Positions 1 through 8,867 of a stretch of DNA of 64,000 bases are shown one piece after another. The notes under the pieces were generated by a model. That model made no database searches. It was not told the DNA's origin and saw nothing but the letters and a program-made list of their open reading frames with translations. Source of the DNA: Prochlorococcus marinus XMU1410 (GTDB taxonomy: Bacteria; Cyanobacteriota; Cyanobacteriia; PCC-6307; Cyanobiaceae); contig NZ_JAAORH010000001.1 of assembly GCF_017696085.1 (NCBI RefSeq), forward strand, positions 372,001 through 436,000. Reading direction: 5' to 3'. Numbering within the stretch: position 1 is the first letter of the stretch; each line of letters starts with the position of its first letter. The position numbers and the translations under genes are program-made.

Positions 1-730
1 TTATTGTTGGATCTGTTTCATGAATAAATTTATCTGAGACATAAATGGCTCCAAGTCCTTCTGGTCCACATGCCCATTTATGAGAAGTAATTGAATATAA
101 ATCAGAATAAAAAACTTCCTTTTCAATATTTATGTGCCCAAAGGTTTGAGCACCATCAACAAGTAAATAAGAATCTTCTCGATTATTTTTTAATTCGATA
201 GAAATTTTTTTTAAAGGAATTTTATATCCAAAGTTCCATAAGATATGAGAAATAATTAGGATCTTAGTCTTACTATTTAGATTTTTCAAAATCTCTGAAA
301 TTATATTTTCGTCGTTTAGATTTTTAATTTTTTGGATGGGCAAAATTTTGAATATTAATTTATTTCTTCTGCAAAATTCTCGACTTGCAGCCACTACTCC
401 AGGATGTTCACAGTCACTTATTAACAACTCTTCTCCCTCTTCTACTTTTATTCCCCAAAAGGGCAAAATCATACCGGAAGAGATATTTTCGGTAAAAGCT
501 ACATTCTTTGAATTAACACCTAATTTTTGCGCAATGATTCTTTTTGTGGTCAATATTTCTTTGTAAATAAATGGCCACATATCATTGGTAAATGGTCCTA
601 AATCTTGGATAATTTCCCAAGTTTTAACTATTGCTTCTAGAGAAGATTTTGGTAGTGGTCCTTGACCTCCATAGTTGAAATAGTACTTATTTTTTAATGC
701 GGGTATTTGATCTCTTAGATTATTTCTCAT
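1..730 (-). CDS. Class V aminotransferase (cysteine desulfurase / isopenicillin-N epimerase-like), truncated by window edge
   Basis: Reading the minus strand from the ATG at 730 gives an open frame that runs off the left edge, so the C-terminus is missing (about 243 residues present). The protein starts MRNNLRDQIPALK. It carries DGAQTFGH, the usual Asp-x-x-Gln that contacts the PLP ring, followed by SHKWACGPEG, whose Lys is the expected Schiff-base residue. That order fits fold-type I class V aminotransferases of the cysteine desulfurase/selenocysteine lyase or isopenicillin-N epimerase-like group. The substrate cannot be told without the missing C-terminal part. It lies 36 nt downstream of the ArsM-like gene on the same strand and is probably cotranscribed with it. 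Confidence 0.85.
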   Translation of the reverse strand, partial: MRNNLRDQIPALKNKYYFNYGGQGPLPKSSLEAIVKTWEIIQDLGPFTNDMWPFIYKEILTTKRIIAQKLGVNSKNVAFTENISSGMILPFWGIKVEEGEELLISDCEHPGVVAASREFCRRNKLIFKILPIQKIKNLNDENIISEILKNLNSKTKILIISHILWNFGYKIPLKKISIELKNNREDSYLLVDGAQTFGHINIEKEVFYSDLYSITSHKWACGPEGLGAIYVSDKFIHETDPTI

Positions 731-766
731 GGAAATTTATATTATATTTTCAACTGTTGAATTTTT

Positions 767-1561
767 TTAAATATTGCCCACTAAAGTTACTGTTCTAAAT
801 TCAATATCCTCAATTACTTTCCAAGGTTCAACACTCCTTTCTGCAAATTTTAAATTTTTAAATCCTAGTTCTTTAAAGTCACTTATAAACTCTGGCTCAT
901 ACCATGCTCCACTAATACATCCTGTCCATAAATCATGATCATTTTGCAATCTTAAAGGAACTTTTTTGTTAGATACGATATCGCTAATTGCAATTCTTCC
1001 ATTATCTTTTAAAACTCTTTTTATGTTATTTAGAAGGTTATTTCTAGACTCTGGACTTACTAAGTTTAAAACGCAATTACTTAAAATAATATCAACTGAT
1101 TTATCTGCGATTAATGGATTTAAATCTTTATCTAATTCATCAAGTTTTTCAATTGAACCTTCTAGAAATTTTGTATTGTTGAAACCTATATTTTTTGTAA
1201 CTTCTAAAGAGGCTGATCTTGATAAAGAAAGCATGTCAGGATTCTGATCAACTCCAATAACTTTCCCTTCTTTCCCAACAATTTGGGCACAAATGAAAGC
1301 ATTTTTGCCGCTACCACTTCCAAGATCTAAAACAATATCATTTTTTCGAACATATTTTGTTGGATCACCACATCCATAGTCCCTTTCTATAACCTCTTGA
1401 GGAATTGCTTCAAGTAAAACGGGATTAAACCCAACTGGTGTACAAAGACAACTTTCTTTTTCTTGTGCTGCTGAGCCATATCTTTCTTGAATTGCATCTT
1501 TATGATCGAATTGATTAGGTGCTTTATTTGATGTGTTTGTATTACAGCAACTTTCAGACAT
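767..1561 (-). CDS. arsM: ArsM-like arsenite S-adenosylmethyltransferase
   Basis: A 264-residue class I SAM-dependent methyltransferase; motif I is LDLGSGSGKNAF (residues 79-89) and the acidic motif II is VIGVDQNPD. Three cysteines sit in the contexts typical of arsenite methyltransferases: C64 in DYGCGDP, C163 in SNCVLNL and C215 in WTGCISGA. Extra pairs lie at C5/C6 and C38/C40. In the ArsM family the three conserved cysteines bind As(III), and marine cyanobacteria use ArsM on the route to methylated arsenicals and arsenosugars. The family call rests on these motifs; arsenic as the actual substrate is inference. The start at 1561 is preceded by the terminator of the DUF4278 gene, so it probably has its own promoter. 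Confidence 0.8.
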   Translation of the reverse strand: MSESCCNTNTSNKAPNQFDHKDAIQERYGSAAQEKESCLCTPVGFNPVLLEAIPQEVIERDYGCGDPTKYVRKNDIVLDLGSGSGKNAFICAQIVGKEGKVIGVDQNPDMLSLSRSASLEVTKNIGFNNTKFLEGSIEKLDELDKDLNPLIADKSVDIILSNCVLNLVSPESRNNLLNNIKRVLKDNGRIAISDIVSNKKVPLRLQNDHDLWTGCISGAWYEPEFISDFKELGFKNLKFAERSVEPWKVIEDIEFRTVTLVGNI

Positions 1562-1593
1562 ATTTTTATAAAGGACTCCTGATAAATATAGCC

Positions 1594-1622
1594 AAAAAAA
1601 AGCCCCTGAAGAAGGGGCTTTT
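1594..1622 (-). terminator. Strong intrinsic terminator of the DUF4278 gene
   Basis: On the minus strand the sequence reads AAAAGCCCC, a 7-nt loop, then GGGGCTTTTTTTT. This is a GC-rich stem extended by A-T pairs and followed by a U-tract. It starts 17 nt after the DUF4278 stop codon and is the clearest intrinsic terminator in the window. Confidence 0.9.
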
Positions 1623-1638
1623 AATTTGTTAAATTAAA

Positions 1639-1812
1639 TTATTTAGTGTAATTAACACCTCTGTAATTTAATTCTGCTTTTTCATTACTAGAAGAAGCGT
1701 CATCCATTCTGTTGGTGTATACGTTTCTTCTGTAGGTAAGTTCAACAAGTTGCTTTTTAGCAGCTTCTTTGTTTTGAACGTAGTTTTTACCTCTGTAAGT
1801 TAAAGTAGTCAT
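1639..1812 (-). CDS. Small DUF4278 protein
   Basis: A 57-residue basic protein starting MTTLTYRGKNYVQ. It has the DUF4278 signature L-x-YRG-x-x-Y near both ends (LTYRGKNY at residues 4-11, LNYRGVNY near the C-terminus) and a degenerate third copy, LTYRRNVY, in the middle. The frame is open further upstream, with in-frame ATGs at 1836 and 1848 (MERGMAVLSHRN extension). I prefer 1812 because the extension lies in a GC-rich structured leader and the family normally starts just before the YRG motif. The function of DUF4278 is unknown. The gene is monocistronic: it has its own promoter (1912-1941), a leader of about 90 nt and a strong terminator, so it is probably well expressed. Confidence 0.85.
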   Translation of the reverse strand: MTTLTYRGKNYVQNKEAAKKQLVELTYRRNVYTNRMDDASSSNEKAELNYRGVNYTK

Positions 1813-1891
1813 GTTTCGATGTGACAACACGGCCATCCCCCGTTCCATGGTATGACTCGAACTGCGCCCTCAAACGAGGGTGAACGAAAAA
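1813..1891 (-). promoter_or_regulatory. GC-rich structured 5' leader of the DUF4278 gene
   Basis: Between the predicted transcription start (about 1905) and the ATG at 1812 the minus strand is much more GC-rich than its surroundings. It contains the hairpin CCCTC-GTTT-GAGGG (1868-1881), the run ACGGGGGATGGCCGT and two in-frame ATGs (1848, 1836). Such a composition island in an AT-rich genome suggests selection on RNA structure or on an upstream peptide. I cannot assign it to a named RNA family. Confidence 0.5.
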
Positions 1892-1905
1892 GTAGCAATT
1901 GCTAC
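1892..1905. promoter_or_regulatory. Perfect 14-bp palindrome matching GTA-N8-TAC (NtcA-like box)
   Basis: GTAGCAATTGCTAC is a perfect inverted repeat and fits the GTA-N8-TAC core bound by the cyanobacterial nitrogen regulator NtcA. It lies just downstream of the -10 element of the DUF4278 promoter, over the predicted +1. From that position a bound protein would be expected to repress rather than activate. The match is seen directly; binding is inference. Confidence 0.45.
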
Positions 1906-1911
1906 CAAATA

Positions 1912-1941
1912 ATTATAAGCGTATTTTTAACTGCGTGTCTA
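1912..1941 (-). promoter_or_regulatory. Sigma-70-type promoter of the DUF4278 gene
   Basis: On the minus strand TAGACA (1941-1936) is followed by an 18-nt spacer and a perfect TATAAT (1917-1912). The -35 element matches TTGACA in five of six positions. Transcription would start near 1905, about 93 nt before the preferred start codon. Confidence 0.6.
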
Positions 1942-2067
1942 GCTTTTACAAATAGAAACGAAGATTTAATGTTTTTTTAATTATTATCTTAGGTAAATTT
2001 TTTTATAAATAGTCTCTAAAAAGGTTTATGTTTATATTTGGTTTAATCTTCATGTAACTATTTATTT

Positions 2068-2325
2068 ATGACAGGTTTTTTATATTTCTTGGGAAATACT
2101 TTAAGGTGGCCAGTGTTAAAGCCAAAAGAATTTTTTTCTCTACATGCTTATTTTTCAATTATTTATTTGATAACTTTTACTTTGAGTAAATATGATGTAA
2201 GCCAATCAAATTTAGTTTTTACTTTAGGAATTCTTGCACCTCTTTTAATCGCTATTGGTCAAGGACTTCCAATTGATTGCCTTGATATGGAATCATCTTT
2301 GTTGAAGGAATTAAAAACTAAATAA
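2068..2325 (+). CDS. Small membrane protein, unknown function
   Basis: 85 residues, not recognised as a named family. There are two likely transmembrane stretches, about residues 28-40 (FSIIYLITFTL) and 50-67 (LVFTLGILAPLLIAIGQG), and a short charged tail. The ATG at 2068 follows a leader of at least 200 nt shared with the divergent DUF4278 gene. The stop lies 22 nt from the converging nfu stop. Composition matches the neighbours, and it looks like a lineage-conserved hypothetical. No function is assigned. Confidence 0.65.
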   Translation: MTGFLYFLGNTLRWPVLKPKEFFSLHAYFSIIYLITFTLSKYDVSQSNLVFTLGILAPLLIAIGQGLPIDCLDMESSLLKELKTK

Positions 2326-2347
2326 TATATATTTCAGTTAAAAACTT

Positions 2348-2593
2348 TTATAAAACCTGGACAACTTCGCTTATTTCAGGAATCATTTCTTTTAACTTTC
2401 TTTCAATACCCATTTTGAGAGTCATAGTGCTACTTGGGCAACTACCACATGCTCCTTGAAGTCTGACTTTGACAATTGGACCATCTATTTCTGCAATCTC
2501 TACATTACCTCCATCAGAAATTAAAAAAGGTCTTAGCTCATCAAGGACTTTTTCTACATTTTCGTTTGTCAGCGAGAGTGTTTCAGTACTCAT
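2348..2593 (-). CDS. nfu: NifU-like Fe-S scaffold protein (Nfu)
   Basis: 81 residues, the size of the stand-alone C-terminal NifU domain used in cyanobacteria. The CGSCPSS segment provides the CxxC that holds a 4Fe-4S cluster, shared between two subunits in known Nfu proteins, and the upstream [13 protein letters not shown] is the family's other conserved block. Nfu delivers Fe-S clusters to targets such as photosystem I. It is a single gene; the upstream neighbour mqo is divergent. Confidence 0.93.
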   Translation of the reverse strand: MSTETLSLTNENVEKVLDELRPFLISDGGNVEIAEIDGPIVKVRLQGACGSCPSSTMTLKMGIERKLKEMIPEISEVVQVL

Positions 2594-2663
2594 AATTTTG
2601 GATTAACTTTATAATAAGCCTAGAAAGAAATCTGATTAATTGCAAAAAAGATAATTTTCTGTT

Positions 2664-4160
2664 GTGACTTCATCTAAAAATCCCACTAATGACAATAGCT
2701 ACTTTGATGCAGTCTTAGTAGGAGCAGGGATAATGAGTAGTACTTTAGCCCTCCTAATTTCAGAAGTTTTACCAGATATAAAATTTCTTATTATAGAAAA
2801 ATTAAATGCTCCAGGAAGTGAAAGTACTGGCGCTTTTAATAATGCAGGTACAGGACATGCGGCTAATTGCGAATTAAACTATACCCCTTTAGATGAAAAA
2901 GGAAATCTAAAAATAGATAAAGCGCTCTCAATAAATCGTTCTTTTGAAACATCCATGTCTTTATGGGCCTCATTGTATGAAGCAGGGAAAATTGATATTA
3001 AGAAGTTTTTAAAATTTATTCCTCATATTAGCTTTGTGTCTGGTCAGGATAATATTTCTTTTTTAAAAAAAAGATTTCAGAAAATGAACGAAAATCCTGA
3101 ATTTATCGATATGGAATTTTCTACATCTTTTGATGAAATTTCATCATGGGCTCCTCTAATAACAAAAGATAGAAATCCATCTACTCAAATTGCCGCTACC
3201 AGAATAGGTAGAGGAACTGATATTAATTTTGAGGCTTTAACTAAAGAGTATTTGTCATTAGTTTCCTTAAACAAAAATGTTGAAATTAGATACAAAACAG
3301 AATTAGTAGATTTAAAGAAAATTGATAAAAAACAATGGGAAATAGAAATCATTTCTGAAGGTAGAAAAACTTCAATTAGAACTGGCTACGTTTTTCTTGG
3401 TGCTGGTGGAAAAACAATTAATTATTTACAAAAATCAAAAATTCCAGAAGCAAAAAGTTATGGTGGATTTCCTGTAAGTGGGAAATGGCTTATTTGCGAG
3501 AAAAAAGATCTAACAGAAAAACATAACTCAAAAGTTTATGGTAAAGCTGATATTGGATCGCCACCAATGTCTGTGCCTCATTTAGATACCAGATGGATTG
3601 ATAATAAAAAACTTCTTTTATATGGACCCTTTGCTGGATTTACAACGAAATTTCTAAAACAAAGTTCATACTTTGACTTATTTAGTTCAATTAAAAAGAA
3701 TAATATTTTTTCTATGTTAGACGTTGGTTTCAAGAACAATGATTTAATTAATTACTTAATATCACAATCATTAAAAAACCATAACTCAAGAGTTGAAAAT
3801 TTAAAGAATTTGATGCCATCAGCTAATTCGTCTGATTGGTATTTAAAGAATGCTGGCCAAAGAGTCCAAATAATTAAAAAAACTGAAGCTGGAGGTTCTT
3901 TGAAATTTGGAACGGAGATTGTAAATTCATCTGATGGATCATTATCTGCTTTGTTAGGGGCATCTCCCGGAGCAAGTACTGCGGTATCAATTATGGTTGA
4001 GGTTCTAGAAAAATCAGTCTTATTTTTAAACGACAAACATAATCTTCAGAAAAAAATTAATGACTTAATTTATCCAGATTTATCAGCCGTTGAAAATAAC
4101 AGTACCTTCATTAAAGACATCAAAAAAAGAAATAATTCCATTTTTGGTTTCCATCCATAA
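2664..4160 (+). CDS. mqo: Malate:quinone oxidoreductase
   Basis: 498 residues, the usual length for Mqo. The N-terminal FAD-binding Rossmann motif is [15 protein letters not shown] (around residues 18-32), followed by the family block [23 protein letters not shown] in two parts and, near the C-terminus, GASPGAST. The enzyme oxidises malate to oxaloacetate at the membrane and passes electrons to the quinone pool, taking the place of NAD malate dehydrogenase in the partial TCA cycle. The start is GTG at 2664. It stands alone, 55 nt ahead of lepA. Confidence 0.95.
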   Translation: MTSSKNPTNDNSYFDAVLVGAGIMSSTLALLISEVLPDIKFLIIEKLNAPGSESTGAFNNAGTGHAANCELNYTPLDEKGNLKIDKALSINRSFETSMSLWASLYEAGKIDIKKFLKFIPHISFVSGQDNISFLKKRFQKMNENPEFIDMEFSTSFDEISSWAPLITKDRNPSTQIAATRIGRGTDINFEALTKEYLSLVSLNKNVEIRYKTELVDLKKIDKKQWEIEIISEGRKTSIRTGYVFLGAGGKTINYLQKSKIPEAKSYGGFPVSGKWLICEKKDLTEKHNSKVYGKADIGSPPMSVPHLDTRWIDNKKLLLYGPFAGFTTKFLKQSSYFDLFSSIKKNNIFSMLDVGFKNNDLINYLISQSLKNHNSRVENLKNLMPSANSSDWYLKNAGQRVQIIKKTEAGGSLKFGTEIVNSSDGSLSALLGASPGASTAVSIMVEVLEKSVLFLNDKHNLQKKINDLIYPDLSAVENNSTFIKDIKKRNNSIFGFHP

Positions 4161-4215
4161 TTCTAATTAGCTAGTATAAATCAAGATGTAATAAGAGGAG
4201 AATTTTTATTTCTAT

Positions 4216-6024
4216 ATGACTGATATATCGGTTTCAAAAATTAGAAATTTCTGCATAATCGCTCATATTGACCATGGTAAATCTACCCTTGCAGATAGGT
4301 TGCTCCAAGATACTGGTACTGTGCAGCAAAGGGATATGCAAGAACAATTTTTGGACAGTATGGATCTTGAAAGAGAGAGAGGAATTACTATCAAGTTACA
4401 AGCCGCTAGGATGAAATATAAAGCTGACGATTCTCAAGAATATGTTTTGAACTTAATAGATACTCCAGGGCATGTTGATTTCTCTTATGAGGTTAGTAGA
4501 TCTCTTCAAGCTTGTGAAGGCGCTTTACTCGTTGTTGATGCAAGTCAAGGAGTAGAAGCTCAAACCTTAGCTAATGTTTATCTTGCCTTAGAAAATAATC
4601 TTGAAATTATTCCTGTTTTAAATAAAGTTGATTTGCCAGGTGCTGATGCTGAAAAAATTAAACAAGAAATAGAGGAAATTATTGGACTTGATACATCTAA
4701 TGCTATAAATTGTTCAGCAAAAACTGGAGTTGGTATTAAAGATATTTTGGAAGCAATCGTAAGAAGAGTACCTCCTCCTCAAAATGAAATTAAACTACCT
4801 ACAAAGGCACTGATTTTTGATTCTTATTATGATCCGTACAGGGGAGTTATTGTTTATTTCAGGGTGATATCTGGGTCTCTTAATAAAAGAGAAAAAATAT
4901 TATTAATGGCAAGTAAGAAAAATTATGAACTAGATGAGATAGGAATAATGGCGCCTGATCAGCAACAAGTTGATGAATTACATGCAGGAGAAGTTGGTTA
5001 TTTAGCTGCTTCTATAAAATCAGTTGCTGATGCGAGAGTGGGAGATACGATTACTCTTTTAAATTCACCTGCCAATGATCCTTTGCCTGGTTATAAGACG
5101 GCAAATCCTATGGTTTTTTGTGGCTTATTCCCGACTGATGCTGATCAATTTCCAGATTTAAGAGTATCACTAGAAAAATTACAATTATCTGATGCAGCTT
5201 TAAAATATGAGCCTGAAACCAGTAGCGCGATGGGCTTCGGATTTAGGTGCGGATTCCTAGGACTTCTACATATGGAGATTGTTCAAGAAAGATTAGAAAG
5301 AGAATATGACTTGGATCTAATCGTAACGGCACCATCGGTTATTTATAAGGTTAATTTAAATCAGCAGGAACATATCTTTATTGATAATCCTTCTACAATT
5401 CCTGATCCACAACTTAGAGAATCAATAGAAGAGCCTTATGTGAAAATGGAAATTTATGCACCCAATGAATTTAATGGAACATTAATGGGTTTATGTCAGG
5501 AAAGAAGGGGAGTATTCATAGATATGAAATATATAACAACAGATCGAGTTACTTTGATTTATGAAATTCCATTAGCAGAAGTAGTTACAGATTTCTTTGA
5601 TCAAATGAAAAGTAGGACCCAAGGTTATGCATCAATGGAATATCACTTGATTGGCTATAGAAAAAATGACCTTGTTAGATTAGATGTTCTGATAAATTCA
5701 GAAAGAGCAGATCCATTAACTTCGATTGTTCATAAAGATAAGGCTTATGGAATTGGCAGAAGTTTAGTTGAGAAATTAAAAGAACTTATTCCAAAACAAC
5801 AATTTAAAATACCTATTCAAGCATCAATCGGTAGCAGGATTATTGCAAGTGAAAGCATAAGTGCTTTGCGAAAAGATGTTTTATCTAAATGTTATGGAGG
5901 GGATATTTCTAGGAAAAAGAAACTTTTAAAGAAACAAGCCAAAGGTAAAAAGAGGATGAAGGCAATGGGTAAAGTTGAAGTCCCTCAAGAAGCTTTTATG
6001 GCAGTCTTGAAATTAAACCAGTAA
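4216..6024 (+). CDS. lepA: Elongation factor 4 (LepA), ribosome back-translocase GTPase
   Basis: 602 residues, full length. The GTPase motifs are all present: G1 [10 protein letters not shown]2 region RERGITIK, G3 DTPGHVDF, G4 NKVDLP. The characteristic C-terminal domain ends with the Lys-rich stretch [19 protein letters not shown]. LepA acts on the ribosome under stress or during initiation. A purine-rich AAGAGGAG lies about 18 nt before the ATG, a little far for a textbook Shine-Dalgarno site. Confidence 0.98.
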   Translation: MTDISVSKIRNFCIIAHIDHGKSTLADRLLQDTGTVQQRDMQEQFLDSMDLERERGITIKLQAARMKYKADDSQEYVLNLIDTPGHVDFSYEVSRSLQACEGALLVVDASQGVEAQTLANVYLALENNLEIIPVLNKVDLPGADAEKIKQEIEEIIGLDTSNAINCSAKTGVGIKDILEAIVRRVPPPQNEIKLPTKALIFDSYYDPYRGVIVYFRVISGSLNKREKILLMASKKNYELDEIGIMAPDQQQVDELHAGEVGYLAASIKSVADARVGDTITLLNSPANDPLPGYKTANPMVFCGLFPTDADQFPDLRVSLEKLQLSDAALKYEPETSSAMGFGFRCGFLGLLHMEIVQERLEREYDLDLIVTAPSVIYKVNLNQQEHIFIDNPSTIPDPQLRESIEEPYVKMEIYAPNEFNGTLMGLCQERRGVFIDMKYITTDRVTLIYEIPLAEVVTDFFDQMKSRTQGYASMEYHLIGYRKNDLVRLDVLINSERADPLTSIVHKDKAYGIGRSLVEKLKELIPKQQFKIPIQASIGSRIIASESISALRKDVLSKCYGGDISRKKKLLKKQAKGKKRMKAMGKVEVPQEAFMAVLKLNQ

Positions 6025-6103
6025 TTTCTTCTAATTAAAAAGTTTTAGCTATTTATTTTTAAAAGAATTGGGTATATTTCATTTGTATCTTTAAAAAAAA
6101 ATT

Positions 6104-6949
6104 TTGGATATTAACTCATTTAATCGTGTCGGCGCAAATATCAGAAAAGCTGGATTTTTAATTGTGCTTTTTTATCTTCTTGTTGTTTTAATAATGAAAT
6201 TTTTAGAGGCCAATAATTTTTTTGGCTATTCATTTTCAATGTTAAGCAATGATATCTTTGCCCCTCCTTCTCTTAATCATTTTTGTGGCACAGATAGATT
6301 AGGAAGAGATGTTTGCTTAAGAACTTTGCAAGGATCATCATTAGCGATAGAAGTTGTATTCTTAGCTATTCTTTTTTCATTAAGTTTGGGTTTGCCATTG
6401 GGATTATTAAGTGGATATTTTGGTGGTTTTTTTGATAAATGCTTATCACTAATAATGGATACTATTTTTTCAATACCTGTAATTTTGCTTTCAGTTGTTG
6501 TGGCTTTTGTATTGGGTAAGGGTATCCTTAACGCGGCTTTGGCATTGTGCATTGTTTACTCTCCTCAATATTTTAGATTAATCAGAAATCAGACAATATT
6601 GGTTAAATCCGAAACTTATGTGGAGGCAGCACACGTTGCAGGAGCTGATGTTAAAAAAATTATTTTTAAATATATTCTCCCAAATGTAATAACACCATTG
6701 CCTATACTGCTTACCCTAAATGCTGCAGATGCTGTTTTGGTATTAGGAAGTTTAGGATTTTTAGGCCTTGGCGTTCCTGCAGATGTCCCAGAGTGGGGAA
6801 GTGATTTAAATCTGGCTCTTGCCGCTTTACCTACAGGTATCTGGTGGACGGCTTTGTTCCCAGGTTTGGCAATGTTTTTTTTAGTTTTAGGTCTTTCTTT
6901 TATAGGAGAGGACCTTGAAGAAATTTTTGATAGTCAAAATTCTGAATAA
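6104..6949 (+). CDS. Oligopeptide/dipeptide-type ABC transporter permease (DppC-like)
   Basis: 281 residues with the binding-protein-dependent permease fold. There is an N-terminal transmembrane helix (about residues 17-35), then FGTDRLGRD-like text (here HFCGTDRLGRDVCLR), the usual signature of DppC/OppC proteins. Four to five more helices follow, with the EAA loop EAAHVAGADVKKIIFKYILPN that contacts the ATPase. The start is TTG at 6104. No ATPase, second permease or binding protein is adjacent, so its partners must be encoded elsewhere. It converges with trmH across a 2-nt gap. Confidence 0.88.
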   Translation: MDINSFNRVGANIRKAGFLIVLFYLLVVLIMKFLEANNFFGYSFSMLSNDIFAPPSLNHFCGTDRLGRDVCLRTLQGSSLAIEVVFLAILFSLSLGLPLGLLSGYFGGFFDKCLSLIMDTIFSIPVILLSVVVAFVLGKGILNAALALCIVYSPQYFRLIRNQTILVKSETYVEAAHVAGADVKKIIFKYILPNVITPLPILLTLNAADAVLVLGSLGFLGLGVPADVPEWGSDLNLALAALPTGIWWTALFPGLAMFFLVLGLSFIGEDLEEIFDSQNSE

Positions 6950-6951
6950 AT

Positions 6952-7623
6952 TTAGTTATCTGTAATAGGAACAAGTTCTCCTTGATCATTCAACTTTGGA
7001 TATTCTTTAGCTGATTTTTTATAAACCGCAGCTAATTCTGGGTAACACCATTCAAAAAGTGTTTTTTGATATTCATCTGTATTTAACCCTTTTCCATTAG
7101 TTGGCAATATACCTTTATTTTTTCTTTGGCGAACAGCTTCAAATAATAATATAGAAGCAGCAACTGAAACATTCAGAGATTGAACCATACCTCTCATAGG
7201 TATAAAAATTGATTGATCAACCATTGATATAAGTTCATTACTTAGTCCCCATTTTTCTGCTCCTAAAACAAAACATGTATTTTGAGAATAATCAAAATTT
7301 CTATAATCTACTGATTCACTATTAAGAGTCGTTCCATATAATTTAAAACTCTTATTTTTTAAATCCGATATTGCCTTTATAGTGTTTTCATGATTAATCA
7401 GTTTTACCCATTTTTGACTTCCTTGAGCAGTACTATTAAAAGTCTTAACGGCATTTGTTTTGCTAATAAAATTTGCTTCAAAAACTCCTGCTGCATCACA
7501 TGTCCTTAATATCGCAGATAAATTATGTGGTTTATTGACATCCTCAACTAAAACAGTCAAGTTTTGCATTCTGCAATCTAAAACACTTTTGATTCGTTCA
7601 AATCTTCTTGGCAAAATTGACAT
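6952..7623 (-). CDS. trmH: tRNA (guanosine-18-2'-O)-methyltransferase, SpoU/TrmH family
   Basis: 223 residues. SPOUT methyltransferase motifs are clear: motif 1 NKPHNLSAILRTCDAAGV, motif 2 FVLGAEKWGLS and motif 3 IPMRGMVQSLNVSVAASI, whose knotted loop binds SAM. The N-terminal RRFERIKSVLDCRM matches TrmH enzymes that methylate G18 in the D loop of tRNA, rather than RlmB. The stop is 2 nt from that of the converging permease gene. Confidence 0.9.
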   Translation of the reverse strand: MSILPRRFERIKSVLDCRMQNLTVLVEDVNKPHNLSAILRTCDAAGVFEANFISKTNAVKTFNSTAQGSQKWVKLINHENTIKAISDLKNKSFKLYGTTLNSESVDYRNFDYSQNTCFVLGAEKWGLSNELISMVDQSIFIPMRGMVQSLNVSVAASILLFEAVRQRKNKGILPTNGKGLNTDEYQKTLFEWCYPELAAVYKKSAKEYPKLNDQGELVPITDN

Positions 7624-7719
7624 TTATAATTTTTTCACACTTTTAAATTATATTCAAAAAATATTGGTTACCTATTAAATCTCTTGGTTTATAATATTTT
7701 GGTAATTTAAATTAACTCA

Positions 7720-7923
7720 ATGGCATACATAGAATGGGACTATACAGTAATAACAAGTATGGTAGAAAAACAAGGGTGGGATTTACCTGATCGTGAATCC
7801 GAAGAATGGGATAAATTTAACGATGAATTAGGAGAAAAAATGAGAGTTGTTGGACTTATTTTTGAAAAATATTGTAAATTTACTCCTGATGTAGGAGAAG
7901 GAGTTCATCTTCTAGATGACTGA
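7720..7923 (+). CDS. Small acidic protein, unknown function
   Basis: 67 residues, soluble and strongly acidic, starting MAYIEWDYTVITSMV. There are no membrane segments or cysteine motifs, and only one Cys. I do not recognise a named domain; it resembles small conserved hypotheticals of picocyanobacteria. It is transcribed divergently from trmH, from a 96-nt intergenic region, and is followed by a hairpin at 7941-7966. Confidence 0.7.
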   Translation: MAYIEWDYTVITSMVEKQGWDLPDRESEEWDKFNDELGEKMRVVGLIFEKYCKFTPDVGEGVHLLDD

Positions 7924-7940
7924 TCATAAATAGTTTTAAA

Positions 7941-7966
7941 CCATTGATGTATCCCTTAATCAATGG
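7941..7966 (+). terminator. Possible terminator hairpin
   Basis: CCATTGAT and ATCAATGG form a perfect 8-bp stem with a 10-nt loop, 18 nt after the stop codon of the small acidic protein gene. The following CTTATTAATT is only partly U-rich, so termination efficiency is uncertain. Confidence 0.45.
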
Positions 7967-8088
7967 CTTATTAATTAATAAGATAATATATTTTCACTAA
8001 ATTAGAACTGGCAATTATTAAGGCTTTATAAAGCTTGTACTCTAAAAAAAAATTTTTATTCCACAAAAAAGTTATTTAATTTCTATAT

Positions 8089-8493
8089 TTGAATAAAAAT
8101 ATGAAAATTAAATTAACCTTTTTATTCGATGGTGGTTGTCCACTTTGTTTGAGAGAAACAAATTTTCTTAAAAAAAAAGATACCTTAAATCAAATTGCAT
8201 TTATAGATATTAATAGTAAGGATTATGATCAAAGTCTTTTTAATGACATCTCATATTCACAAGCTATGTCAAACCTGCATGGGATTATTGAAAATGGTGA
8301 AATTATTAGTGGACTAGATGTACTTGCATATTCTTATGAATTAGTTGGTTTAGGTTGGGTTTATTATCCCTTGAAGATTAAGCTCTTATCTCCATTATTG
8401 AGATTGGTTTACAGATATTGGGCAAAATATAGACTTCAAATTACAGGTAGATCCGATATTGAAAAACTTTGTACCTCACAATGTGAACAATAA
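8089..8493 (+). CDS. DUF393 (DCC-family) thiol-disulfide oxidoreductase-like protein
   Basis: 134 residues. The N-terminal FDGGCPLCLRE is the D-G-x-CxxC signature of the DCC/DUF393 family, which has a thioredoxin-like fold and a presumed redox role. The start is TTG at 8089; ATG at 8101, four codons later, is an equally good choice. It is the first gene of a tight four-gene operon with TIGR03643, DUF2256 and photolyase genes, only 2 nt before the next ATG. The redox substrate is unknown. Confidence 0.85.
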   Translation: MNKNMKIKLTFLFDGGCPLCLRETNFLKKKDTLNQIAFIDINSKDYDQSLFNDISYSQAMSNLHGIIENGEIISGLDVLAYSYELVGLGWVYYPLKIKLLSPLLRLVYRYWAKYRLQITGRSDIEKLCTSQCEQ

Positions 8494-8495
8494 AT

Positions 8496-8732
8496 ATGGA
8501 AAGTATCGATATAGACAGAATAATAGAAATGTGTTGGGAAGATAGAACACCCTTTGAAGCTATCGAGTATCAATTTGGTTTAAAAGAAGAAGATGCGATA
8601 AAAATTATGCGTCAAAATCTTAAACCCAAATCTTTCAAAGTCTGGAGAAAGAGAGTTTCGGGAAGAAATACAAAACATATGGCTCTTAAAGATTCAACTA
8701 GATTCAAATCTACTCATAAAAGAAAATTATAA
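8496..8732 (+). CDS. TIGR03643-family small protein
   Basis: 78 residues beginning MESIDIDRIIEMCWED, with the family's conserved WEDRTPFEAIEYQFGL block and a basic C-terminus containing FKVWRKRVSGRNTKH. It is soluble and its function is unknown. The helical N-terminal half resembles small DNA-binding or adaptor folds, but that is only an impression. It sits between DUF393 and DUF2256 with gaps of 2 and 3 nt. Confidence 0.85.
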   Translation: MESIDIDRIIEMCWEDRTPFEAIEYQFGLKEEDAIKIMRQNLKPKSFKVWRKRVSGRNTKHMALKDSTRFKSTHKRKL

Positions 8733-8735
8733 ATT

Positions 8736-8867
8736 TTGAAAAATCTTTCTACTAAAACTTGTCCTGTTTGTAATAGGCCGTTTGAGTGGCGTAAAAAATG
8801 GAAAAACTGTTGGGATGATGTTATCTACTGTTCAAAAAGATGCAGTAACAGGAAGTCGCAAAGATGA
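8736..8867 (+). CDS. DUF2256 zinc-finger-like microprotein
   Basis: 43 residues from TTG at 8736: [22 protein letters not shown] and on to [17 protein letters not shown]. The CPVC and CSKRC pairs make a C2-C2 treble-clef-like metal site, as in DUF2256. The stop codon overlaps the photolyase ATG (ATGA at 8864-8867), so translation is probably coupled. The function is unknown; DUF2256 genes are often found next to cryptochrome/photolyase genes, as here. Confidence 0.88.
   Translation: MKNLSTKTCPVCNRPFEWRKKWKNCWDDVIYCSKRCSNRKSQR

Noticed and set aside
336-566. 76-codon plus-strand open frame
   Set aside because: It is antisense to the class V aminotransferase, whose frame is clearly protein-coding (DGAQTFGH, SHKW).
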